From the NCBI GenBank assembly GCA_902795675.1, contig CADBLZ010000059.1:1-11580 (forward strand): a stretch of DNA of 11,580 nucleotides. Reading direction: 5' to 3'. This document shows, one piece after another, positions 1 through 6,443 of the stretch. A program made the translations under genes and the position numbers. The notes beneath the pieces were generated by a model. The model ran no database searches, had not been told where the DNA came from, and saw nothing but the letters and a program-made list of their open reading frames with translations. How positions within the stretch are numbered: the stretch's first letter is position 1; every line of letters starts with the position of its first letter. The DNA is from an uncultured Erysipelotrichaceae bacterium (GTDB lineage: Bacteria > Bacillota_I > Bacilli_A > RF39 > UBA660).

Positions 1-398
1 GCATCTTCGTCTGGTGAAAGACCAATTTGAGAAACTTTCATTGCATATAATTCGTCTTTTTCTTTCATTAACTTTCTTACTTGTTCATGTAAGTCAGCTA
101 ATTCTTCAAGTAATGATTCTTGATCGACTAAAGTTTTTCTAAATCTTATATATTTTCTTATTAAGAATATAACAAAGAAAACTATTAAGAATAGGAAGAC
201 AATTGTTAAGATAATAGCTACTACTACTAGAAACCATTCTCCTCCACTAAAGTCTTTTGCATAATCTTTTACTAGGGCTGCATATGATCTAATATCAAAC
301 ATGCCTATAATTCCAAAGAATAGTTCTTTGAAACCTTTTACTAAACCTCCTAATAATTGATCAAGAAACTCATATAAAAATCTAACATAAGTATCCAT
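1..398 (-). CDS. Membrane protein with cytosolic coiled coil, partial (C-terminus beyond window)
   Basis: Read by hand from the ATG at 398: the frame stays open to base 1, giving 132 complete codons with the 3' end missing. The protein begins MDTYVRFLYEFLDQL. Residues 1-54 form an amphipathic N-terminal part, followed by one strong transmembrane segment at about 55-80. A basic patch (RKYIRFRK) follows directly, which by the positive-inside rule puts the C-terminal side in the cytosol. Residues about 88-120 are charged and heptad-like (LVDQESLLEELADLHEQVRK), consistent with a coiled coil. The start shares one base with the stop of the upstream 335-residue gene (TGATG), and a GAGGTG Shine-Dalgarno lies 5 bases upstream, so the pair is translationally coupled. 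I do not recognise the family. Last visible gene of the SipW operon; a scaffold or assembly role is only a guess. Confidence 0.8.
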   Translation of the reverse strand, partial: MDTYVRFLYEFLDQLLGGLVKGFKELFFGIIGMFDIRSYAALVKDYAKDFSGGEWFLVVVAIILTIVFLFLIVFFVIFLIRKYIRFRKTLVDQESLLEELADLHEQVRKLMKEKDELYAMKVSQIGLSPDED

Positions 399-1405
399 CA
401 CTTCACCTCATTTACACTTATTATTCTTTTATTTATTTTAGCATTTTTTTCCATATCTTTGTAGTAATATTTAGATGATTGAATTAAAATATTTTCAAAT
501 AATTCTAAATACTCTAGATTTTCTGTACAATATTCGAATGTATCATCTAGATATAAAGCAAAGTGGAAACCCTGTCTCATTAGTTGCATTATATATATTC
601 GATATCTTTTAAAACATACAAAGTTTATTACAAGAATGATATGATCTAACATAAAGTTATTATCAATACCTGATGTTATTCTACTTAGTTTTCCTTGTTT
701 ACTAAAGTATGTTTGTGGTAGATAACAATAATATTTTTTATCAAAATCTGATTTCATCATATCATCAATTACTTTAGCACTAACTTGTAGGAATGTTATC
801 ATTGCTAAGTCTTCAGATATGACAGCTTTTTCTCTAACTTTTTGAATTGCTTTTTTACTATATAATTCAGGGAATTTTATATTATTATTTAATTGAACTA
901 TTAAGTGATCTTTGTCACTTAATTTACCAAAATCAAGATTAAAATCTGATGATTGGAATGAATCTAAGAAGTCTTTTCTTTTCTTAATAAATTCATTAAT
1001 ATTTTTTAGTAATTCACTTTCGAAATTATCGTTTTTTAGTTCTAATGATTTTTCTCTATCTTGAGAGATTTGATGAACGATATTTCTTGTTTGTTCTAAC
1101 ATGTATAGTTTATCGATATCATAAACATATGAGTAGAACTCACGATAGTGTTGAACAAGTTCTTTTTCTTCAGGATTAGATATATATAATGTTTTTCTTA
1201 CATTATCTAATGCTTTTTCAATTTTCTTTTCAAGATTAAGTTTTGATGATTCATCATCTAAGTAGTTACTATAACGAGTACTGATATAAGCATTTAAGTA
1301 TTGATCAGATAAATCTCTTTTATGAGTACGATCAAAGATTAATTTCATACAATCATTAATACTCTTTTTAGTAAATGTAATGTATTCATCCATTATATTT
1401 ATCAT
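398..1405 (-). CDS. Hypothetical helical cytosolic protein, 335 aa
   Basis: Complete ORF beginning MINIMDEYITFTKKS. It has no signal peptide. It is rich in Lys, Glu, Asp, Asn and Tyr and looks almost entirely alpha-helical, with charged helical stretches at about residues 50-75 and 110-150. A more hydrophobic segment near residues 255-285 (around FMLDHIILVINFVCFKRY) could be a buried helix or a weak membrane contact. The start at 1405 is chosen because a GAGGGAG Shine-Dalgarno (1413-1419) lies 7 bases upstream, overlapping the stop codon of the preceding gene. The alternative Met5 is too far from it. It ends TGATG, overlapping the next start. Family not recognised. Because it sits in the SipW/TasA-like operon, it may be a dedicated cytosolic partner of the surface system, but no motif shows this. 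Confidence 0.85.
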   Translation of the reverse strand: MINIMDEYITFTKKSINDCMKLIFDRTHKRDLSDQYLNAYISTRYSNYLDDESSKLNLEKKIEKALDNVRKTLYISNPEEKELVQHYREFYSYVYDIDKLYMLEQTRNIVHQISQDREKSLELKNDNFESELLKNINEFIKKRKDFLDSFQSSDFNLDFGKLSDKDHLIVQLNNNIKFPELYSKKAIQKVREKAVISEDLAMITFLQVSAKVIDDMMKSDFDKKYYCYLPQTYFSKQGKLSRITSGIDNNFMLDHIILVINFVCFKRYRIYIMQLMRQGFHFALYLDDTFEYCTENLEYLELFENILIQSSKYYYKDMEKNAKINKRIISVNEVK

Positions 1406-1418
1406 ATTTATTCTCCCT

Positions 1419-2402
1419 CTATTCTGCTGTCATAACAATTACTGGACTATTAGTCACAATTGGATATGAGTTATCAACACTTGGATCCAGTTTATAGAAT
1501 TTAATTGCCAGTGATGATTCTGGTCCAATAACGAATGTTATACGGTTAACGTAATTATAACCATCGATAGTTTGTGTTCTTACATTAGTTGCACTCTTAT
1601 AAATGGCACTAGTTGTATCTAAACGATATTTACTAGCATCAAAGTTTAAAGTAATTGTTGCACTAACACACTTTTTACGATCAGCTGCAGACAAACCTGC
1701 ATAAGCACCAGCTGATAATGTATCTCCTACTCTATATGTACCAAAGTTTTCTGTTACGGTACAAGTTGATTGAGATTCGGTAATTGTTGATGTTAAGTAA
1801 GGTTGTGTTTCTGCATCTTCAATTGAATATGTAATACCATATTTACCAACAATTAAAGTGAAGTTAGCAGATAACGTCTTTTTAAATGGACTTGTTGATT
1901 CTGCTGTTACAGTAACGGTTACTTTATCACCAACATTTTCAAATGTTCTATGAGGAACAATTGTTACTGTATGATTATTAGTATGATCTTCTTCAGTAGC
2001 AAGTAATGTGCCATTTACAGTATTACTAGTACCTGACATGTAACAATCAACATCACTAGATGTTGTACATGTTATCTTATAATCAATATCTTTTTTAGCA
2101 GCTTTTAAGCTGTTATCTAAACTGTTAACATCAATAGATATTGTGTATGGATCTGTTGTACCATTCCAGTAATCGATTGAATATGAAGCATTGTTTTCTT
2201 TTAGTTTTGTACTATTAAAGTAGAATTCTTGAGTCATAACAAAATAGTTATAGATAACATCTTTAACGTATCTACCTAAGTTTACGATTAAGAAAGTACT
2301 CGCAATAGCACCAACAGTTATTGTACAGATTCTTATTTTTTTATGTTCTTTAAAGAATTTGTAGAATGAACTGTTTCTAACATGTTCTTTTTTCTCCTTC
2401 AT
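1419..2402 (-). CDS. Membrane-anchored or SipW-processed extracellular protein, beta-sandwich-like, 327 aa
   Basis: The chosen ATG start (2402) has an AAGGTGA Shine-Dalgarno 5 bases upstream. The in-frame GTG at 2411, three codons earlier, lies inside that site and is less likely. Residues 1-24 are strongly basic, and 25-41 form a hydrophobic membrane segment. Residues 59-67 read EFYFNSTKL, which resembles the Y-F-x-S pattern at the mature start of SipW/TasA-type substrates. The rest is Thr/Ser/Asn-rich and beta-strand-like, compatible with Ig-like or cadherin-like modules. Four extracellular Cys fall in two pairs. Near residues 180-190 a strand reads FTLIVGKYGITYSIED, similar to a segment in the giant surface protein. 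No LPXTG motif is seen. The gap of about 18 residues between membrane helix and FYFNS is longer than in the two smaller TasA-like proteins, so it may stay anchored. Confidence 0.8.
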   Translation of the reverse strand: MKEKKEHVRNSSFYKFFKEHKKIRICTITVGAIASTFLIVNLGRYVKDVIYNYFVMTQEFYFNSTKLKENNASYSIDYWNGTTDPYTISIDVNSLDNSLKAAKKDIDYKITCTTSSDVDCYMSGTSNTVNGTLLATEEDHTNNHTVTIVPHRTFENVGDKVTVTVTAESTSPFKKTLSANFTLIVGKYGITYSIEDAETQPYLTSTITESQSTCTVTENFGTYRVGDTLSAGAYAGLSAADRKKCVSATITLNFDASKYRLDTTSAIYKSATNVRTQTIDGYNYVNRITFVIGPESSLAIKFYKLDPSVDNSYPIVTNSPVIVMTAE

Positions 2403-2414
2403 ATTTGTCACCTT
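2403..2414 (-). promoter_or_regulatory. Shine-Dalgarno that decides the start of the 327-aa gene
   Basis: AAGGTGA (2414-2408) lies 5 bases before the ATG at 2402. The upstream in-frame GTG (2411-2409) is part of this site, so it is unlikely to be the start codon. Confidence 0.7.
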
Positions 2415-3015
2415 AACTTATTTGTTGTTCTGATCTTACCTCTATTTTTATTGCATCAATTAAATCTTGATATGTGTAATCTTTATATGTTGATGGGAAG
2501 TATACTAATAATTTATAGTAATCTGTTACTTTGTTTTGATATGTGAAATTCTTATCAGCAATTGTCATTGTTCTAAAGTATGTACCATCAGCATCTGGTG
2601 CAATTACATTATTATTAATAACACTACGTGATTTTGTACAATTATTTAAATCAGATGCTCTTCTTGAATAACATAAGTAGTAATCAAGAGGAACATTCGT
2701 TGTAGTTATTATTCTTAATTTATATGTTATGTTAGTATCTGTTAGTTCACCAGCTTCATTGAAGTTGGATACACTAAAAGTATATGTATAAGCATTATCT
2801 TTAGGAATTAAGTCAGCCATTCTAATGTTAACACTAGTATCAGCAGCTAACTTAGTAGCATCAATTGCATACAAAGCTACGTCTAGTTTTGTTGCACTAG
2901 TTGCATTACTTTGGAAACGGGCACTAGATAATCTAATGATTACTAGTACTAGAAGTAAATTTAAACCTAAAATGAGAGTTATAAAGATTGTTTTTCTTTT
3001 ACTCTTTTTTCTCAT
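2413..3015 (-). CDS. TasA/camelysin-like secreted protein (likely SipW substrate), 200 aa
   Basis: A basic N-terminus (MRKKSKRK) is followed by a hydrophobic core at residues 9-27 and a small-residue LSSA site at 29-32, which makes a signal peptide. After it comes RFQSNATSATKLDVALYAID, the layout typical of SipW-dependent TasA/CalY-type proteins: an aromatic and Ser soon after cleavage, then a hydrophobic strand. The body is Thr/Asn-rich and beta-like, with two Cys about 11 residues apart (YYLCYSRR, NNCTKS) that could form a disulfide outside the cell. The start overlaps the end of the SipW gene by 17 bases, with AGGAAG upstream inside that gene, so protease and substrate are translationally coupled. 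By family knowledge such proteins form surface fibres or matrix, or act as accessory subunits. The family call rests on N-terminal pattern, size and neighbourhood. Confidence 0.8.
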   Translation of the reverse strand: MRKKSKRKTIFITLILGLNLLLVLVIIRLSSARFQSNATSATKLDVALYAIDATKLAADTSVNIRMADLIPKDNAYTYTFSVSNFNEAGELTDTNITYKLRIITTTNVPLDYYLCYSRRASDLNNCTKSRSVINNNVIAPDADGTYFRTMTIADKNFTYQNKVTDYYKLLVYFPSTYKDYTYQDLIDAIKIEVRSEQQIS

Positions 3016-3526
3016 TTTTCTTCACTTCCTTATCTTTTAATAATAAGACAACTAGAATGATTAGAATACATAATGGAGCAAGTACAATTGGTTCTTTTAC
3101 TACTTTTATGTAAATACCAATTCGAGGTAGTATTTTAACTACTCTACCAAGTACTTGTTCTTTCATTATTGGTTCATCTATCGTGTTATTATTATCACCT
3201 TTAGTAACAAGATATTCGTTTCTTATTTCGATTAATCTATGGGTTACTAAAGCATTATCTGTTTGATATGTAATGATATCATTTTCATCATATTTTGCAT
3301 CTAGTTTAACTAGAACAAAATCATTTATTTTGATTGTATCTTCCATACTACCTGTTTCAGTATTTAGTAAGGTATAACCAAAATAGTTTGTATATAGTTT
3401 TTTATTTATCTTTGTTTGGTATAAACTATATAAACCTAATATTAATAATATAGAGATGATGATAATTAAAAGATCTAAGATAATGTTAAAAAATATTTTA
3501 GAAAATTTTAATAATTCATCATTCAT
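2999..3526 (-). CDS. sipW: Signal peptidase I, SipW (ER/archaeal) type, 175 aa
   Basis: Membrane-bound serine protease that removes signal peptides from a small set of exported proteins, classically TasA-type fibre subunits. A membrane helix at about residues 14-36 is followed by TETGSMEDTIKINDFVLVK with catalytic Ser60. VTHRLIEI carries His96 where ordinary bacterial leader peptidases have Lys, which places it in the SipW/ER-type S26 branch. TKGDNNNTIDEPI contains the GDNN box with Asp111. A second membrane helix lies at about 147-164 near the C-terminus. Length and motif order are normal for SipW. AGGAG sits 8 bases upstream, inside the last codons of the preceding TasA-like gene, and the 3' end overlaps the next TasA-like gene. 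Both direct neighbours have SipW-type signal regions and are the expected substrates. Confidence 0.93.
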   Translation of the reverse strand: MNDELLKFSKIFFNIILDLLIIIISILLILGLYSLYQTKINKKLYTNYFGYTLLNTETGSMEDTIKINDFVLVKLDAKYDENDIITYQTDNALVTHRLIEIRNEYLVTKGDNNNTIDEPIMKEQVLGRVVKILPRIGIYIKVVKEPIVLAPLCILIILVVLLLKDKEVKKNEKKE

Positions 3527-3528
3527 AT

Positions 3529-4125
3529 CTATTCTCCTAAATATTGTGTTACTTCAACTGTTACTGGAATATCAAATGTATCAACTGTTTCACCTATTTG
3601 AGTATCAACAGCATTGTTAGCTTCATCATCTGTCCAAGTAATACTAAATGATACTTCTTCATAATAGTTACTTGAACGATGTGGATCATACATCATAATA
3701 CCTGTATATGTGTCACCATCTTTTGTAATGGTTCCATTAGAAGATGTTTTACGAGCATCACTAATGACAATGTTATCATTACCAAAGATATCTGGATCAA
3801 CTGTTATAACATATTTGATTGATACATCTGTATCTAAAGGATAAAACCTTAAATAGAAGTTAACTGTTGAACCCGGTCCAAAAGTTCCTTCTCTGATACT
3901 TGATACATCATTCATGGTCATGTTATTGATATCAAATGTATGTGTTTCAGCTTGTGTACCACCAGTAATCAAACTTTCGTTTATTTTTATATCCCATACT
4001 GCCACTTTACTATCTTCTTCACCTGTTATTTGACTATTAAACACACTATATGAATAAGATATTGTTAGTATTAGTAGGAAAACAAATGAAAGTAATAAAA
4101 TTGTTATTACTTTTTTATCGCGCAT
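3529..4125 (-). CDS. TasA/camelysin-like secreted protein (likely SipW substrate), 198 aa
   Basis: A short basic start (MRDKKV) is followed by a hydrophobic core at residues 6-21 and then TISYSYSVFNSQITGEED, with likely cleavage near the Ser/Tyr run at 23-28. Right after it come the aromatic-x-Ser and VAVWDIKI strand typical of TasA/CalY-type mature ends. The mature part is acidic and beta-rich, with Thr, Val and Asp strands and a PGSTVNFYLRF segment as seen in secreted beta-sandwich subunits. It has no Cys and no LPXTG. It lies directly upstream of the SipW-type peptidase (2 bases apart), and its own Shine-Dalgarno (GAGGGA) lies in the last codons of the preceding gene. Probably a fibre or matrix subunit. 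Which of the small TasA-like proteins is the major subunit cannot be told from sequence. Confidence 0.82.
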   Translation of the reverse strand: MRDKKVITILLLSFVFLLILTISYSYSVFNSQITGEEDSKVAVWDIKINESLITGGTQAETHTFDINNMTMNDVSSIREGTFGPGSTVNFYLRFYPLDTDVSIKYVITVDPDIFGNDNIVISDARKTSSNGTITKDGDTYTGIMMYDPHRSSNYYEEVSFSITWTDDEANNAVDTQIGETVDTFDIPVTVEVTQYLGE

Positions 4126-4127
4126 TG

Positions 4128-4655
4128 CTATCCCTCATTTTTTAATTCAATTATTTCCATAATAACGGCATATAATTCAACAACTATAGCAATCATTGTT
4201 GGAAGAATTATTAATAATAAGAAGCCCCATTTTGATTCTAGTAGTGAAAGCATTCCACCTACATTATGATAAACATGATCTGGAACACCTATAAAGTATT
4301 CTTGGTAAACGTTGTAGTTGTTTTCTACTCTGAAGCTGTAAGCTAAACCATTGTCTGAAACATCTTCTACTTCTTTGTATTCGATTTGATTGTTCTTAGA
4401 TGGATTATAGTAGAAAATATAATCACCTTCTGATACTTTAGAACCGTCTACTTTTTTAGCTACGACTACATCGTTCTTTTTGTATGTGCTAGAGATATCT
4501 TCTTTAAGTATTACAAGTGAATTATCACCAAATACAGTTACTCTATTATCATTGAAATTAAGGACACAAATTGTAACGATTATTTCAATAATTAAGTAAA
4601 TAACTAAGAAAACCATAAGCAAAATTTTTCCAATAGATTTAAGTGTACTTTCCAT
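4128..4655 (-). CDS. Degenerate signal-peptidase-I-like membrane protein (probable pseudoenzyme), 175 aa
   Basis: It has exactly the length of the neighbouring SipW and the same architecture: membrane helix at about 9-33, an extracellular beta-rich body, and a C-terminal membrane helix at about 144-168. The body follows the S26 layout. LKEDISSTYKKNDVVVAK matches the Ser-box region, SKVSEGDYIFYYN matches the SipW strand AKYDENDIITYQT, and GVPDHVYHNVGGM matches the region after the GDNN box. The chemistry looks lost: Ser55/Ser56 stand where GSM should be and the box is shortened, Tyr93 replaces the catalytic His, and VENN (110-113) replaces GDNN. First gene of its operon, read from the promoter at 4673-4701, with GGTGA 6 bases before the ATG. 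It may be a SipW partner, substrate holder or regulator. The homology is judged by eye and could be mistaken. Confidence 0.72.
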   Translation of the reverse strand: MESTLKSIGKILLMVFLVIYLIIEIIVTICVLNFNDNRVTVFGDNSLVILKEDISSTYKKNDVVVAKKVDGSKVSEGDYIFYYNPSKNNQIEYKEVEDVSDNGLAYSFRVENNYNVYQEYFIGVPDHVYHNVGGMLSLLESKWGFLLLIILPTMIAIVVELYAVIMEIIELKNEG

Positions 4656-4672
4656 ACTTTATCACCATACTA

Positions 4673-4701
4673 ACTATATCATATTTAGTAAAGTCTTTCA
4701 A
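4673..4701 (-). promoter_or_regulatory. Sigma-A-type promoter with extended -10, start of the SipW operon
   Basis: On the minus strand TTGAAA (4701-4696, one mismatch to the -35 consensus) is followed by a 17-base spacer and TATAGT (4678-4673, one mismatch). A TG at 4681-4680 makes an extended -10. The expected transcription start is near 4666, only about 11 bases before the ATG at 4655. The Shine-Dalgarno GGTGA (4666-4662) would therefore sit at the very 5' end of the message. The promoter begins 2 bases beyond the preceding terminator. Confidence 0.75.
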
Positions 4702-4703
4702 TT

Positions 4704-4733
4704 AAAAAGGACCAACTAATTGTTGGCCTTTTT
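4704..4733 (-). terminator. Rho-independent terminator ending the giant-protein / 524-aa unit
   Basis: On the minus strand the sequence reads AAAAAGGCCAAC, loop AATTA, then GTTGG, one bulged T, and CCTTTTT. This is a 12-pair stem with one bulge ending in five T's. The poly-A side means it could also act weakly in the other direction. Its upstream arm lies inside the last codons of the 524-residue gene (stop TAG at 4718-4716 sits in the loop and stem). Confidence 0.8.
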
Positions 4734-6290
4734 ATCTATAACAAGTTTTCTTGCTTCAAATAGATTTGTAATAAAATTAATATCTAAATTAGCTTGTTCC
4801 ATGTAGTAACTATTAATGATTATTAATAGAGCTTTTCTTGTTTGTTTGATAGTATCTTCATCAGCAATATCGTCTTGTGTAATATTAATATTAAACATAC
4901 GATAATGGTCGATGATTACTAATCCAACATCGTCATTAGCATTTAAGTTAATGTTTTTAATTACGTTAACTGTTGGATCATATAGGAATGATTCAAATTC
5001 TGAAACTCTTTCTTTAATGAAACCAATTGTTACAGTATCATCTAATGACTTAATAAGTGTTCTTAAGTAAGTTTTAAATGATAGTACAAACCATAAAGCA
5101 TCAAAAATTGTAGATGTTTCATTAAGTTTACTCTTTAATTGGTTATCAATAGAGATGTTATCATATTCATCAAACTTCTTATCTAATTCTTCCATGCTTG
5201 TATTTATTTCTAAATGAGCTTTGTCAGGATCAGCTTTATGTTTAAAGAATAAGAAACCTGTTTCAGTATTTAAACTATTATAAGATTTTTCTAATGATTT
5301 AATAAGTTTTTCAATTTCATCATTAATAGATTTAATCTTGTCATCTTGTTTAGTTTTATCTTGGAATTTCTTCTTAACGTCATCTAAAACATAACTGAAT
5401 TTAGAATAGTTACGATATTCTTCTAGATTGTTGTATAGATTTTTGAAATCTTCTACTTTTTCTTTAGCGAATGAAATATCATAGTTATCACCTAAGAATT
5501 TACCATAACTCTTACCTACACTAACAGTATTGTAATCGTTTAGTAATAATTCATTATTCATGAACTTATTTAAAATAACAAATGTATCATAATTCTTTAA
5601 GTCATATAATTCACGACCAAGATTTGTTCTTTTCATAACATAGTCATCAACTGTCATGTTACCAGAAAGAATTGCTCTTTGTTGGTCTTCAATATATTTT
5701 TCAAATAATTTAATATTCTTATGATAAATGATTCTTAAACTAACTTCGATATGAAGAATTAAATCAGGACATTTCCAATGTAAATCTTCAAAGATATCTT
5801 TCATACGATCAATGCTGTCATCGCGAGTTAATTCTTCGATATATTTTTCAGCATAGTCACTATAGCAGAAATCTTCATGAGTTAGATTTATACCTACATT
5901 TTTATAGATTTCTATTGCTTTTTTGATATCATTATTTACATTTTCTAAGTCATCTTTATAGTAATGAGCTAATGAATAGAATAATGTATCTAGTCTTAAT
6001 TTTTCGTATGGAGTGTTGATAGGATTTAAGATATCAACACTATTAAGACTGTTAAGCTCATGCTCTACTATTTCAGTACGAGCATTGGGCTTAACATCTA
6101 AATATTTTCCAGTTCTTTTTTCTAGTTCTTCATATATGTCATCACGATATTTAGAATATTCTGTTTTTAATGACTCTATTTTCTTTTTGTAAGCAGAAAG
6201 GTTTTTAGCATTGTTAACAGGCATTGATGCTAATACTTCTTTATTTACTTCTATTTCATGTGAAATATCTTCTAATGTTTTTTTAGCCAT
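4716..6290 (-). CDS. Hypothetical helical/coiled-coil cytosolic protein, 524 aa
   Basis: Complete ORF beginning MAKKTLEDISHEIEV, with AGGTG at good distance upstream inside the end of the 43-residue ORF. There is no signal peptide and no clear membrane helix. The protein is Lys/Glu/Asp/Asn-rich and mostly alpha-helical. Likely coiled-coil stretches lie at about residues 25-65 and 300-345 (for example KSINDEIEKLIKSLEKSYN). I see no P-loop, nuclease or kinase motif. The start shares its A with the stop of the small upstream ORF (TAATG), so the two are coupled, and the gene ends in the terminator. It is separated from the SipW operon only by that terminator and a promoter, with the giant surface protein upstream. 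A structural or chaperone role for the surface system is possible but unsupported by any recognised domain. Confidence 0.85.
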   Translation of the reverse strand: MAKKTLEDISHEIEVNKEVLASMPVNNAKNLSAYKKKIESLKTEYSKYRDDIYEELEKRTGKYLDVKPNARTEIVEHELNSLNSVDILNPINTPYEKLRLDTLFYSLAHYYKDDLENVNNDIKKAIEIYKNVGINLTHEDFCYSDYAEKYIEELTRDDSIDRMKDIFEDLHWKCPDLILHIEVSLRIIYHKNIKLFEKYIEDQQRAILSGNMTVDDYVMKRTNLGRELYDLKNYDTFVILNKFMNNELLLNDYNTVSVGKSYGKFLGDNYDISFAKEKVEDFKNLYNNLEEYRNYSKFSYVLDDVKKKFQDKTKQDDKIKSINDEIEKLIKSLEKSYNSLNTETGFLFFKHKADPDKAHLEINTSMEELDKKFDEYDNISIDNQLKSKLNETSTIFDALWFVLSFKTYLRTLIKSLDDTVTIGFIKERVSEFESFLYDPTVNVIKNINLNANDDVGLVIIDHYRMFNINITQDDIADEDTIKQTRKALLIIINSYYMEQANLDINFITNLFEARKLVIDKKANN

Positions 6291-6421
6291 TATTTTTTCA
6301 CCTCTTCTACTTCTTGAGTTTCTTCTGATTCTAAGTAGTTTACGAATTCTTCAATCATATTAAATAGATTAATTAAATCTTCAAATGATAATTCGCTTAA
6401 TTTAATATCTTCCATCATCAT
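6290..6421 (-). CDS. Small acidic protein, 43 aa, coupled to the 524-aa gene
   Basis: An ORF read by hand: three consecutive ATG codons (6421, 6418, 6415), then EDIKLSELSFEDLINLFNMI and an acidic tail ending EEVEEVKK-like. It is Glu/Asp-rich and amphipathic, probably one or two helices, with no signal peptide. AGGATG (6429-6424) precedes it; by spacing the second or third ATG fits best, so the product may be 41-42 residues. Its stop TAA overlaps the next start (TAATG), and its last codons carry the Shine-Dalgarno of the 524-residue gene. It lies 14 bases after the giant gene's stop. It may be a translational-coupling leader or a small partner of the 524-residue protein. No family recognised. 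Confidence 0.65.
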   Translation of the reverse strand: MMMEDIKLSELSFEDLINLFNMIEEFVNYLESEETQEVEEVKK

Positions 6422-6434
6422 CACATCCTATTCT

Positions 6435-6443
6435 ATTATAACA
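6435..6443 (-). promoter_or_regulatory. Possible internal extended -10 promoter for the 43-aa / 524-aa genes
   Basis: On the minus strand TGT plus TATAAT (6440-6435) is a perfect extended -10. It overlaps the stop codon of the giant gene. No good -35 lies at 16-18 bases. The predicted start near 6428 would again put the Shine-Dalgarno at the 5' end of the message. AT-rich DNA yields such matches by chance, so support is moderate to weak. Confidence 0.4.

Noticed and set aside
398..400. Mycoplasma-type code with TGA as Trp
   Set aside because: TGA here is followed by a well-placed overlapping start with its own Shine-Dalgarno, no gene has internal TGA, and Trp is TGG throughout.
2825..3040. 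A 71-residue plus-strand ORF
   Set aside because: Antisense shadow of the TasA-like and SipW genes, with no ribosome site of note; composition follows the reversed coding strand.
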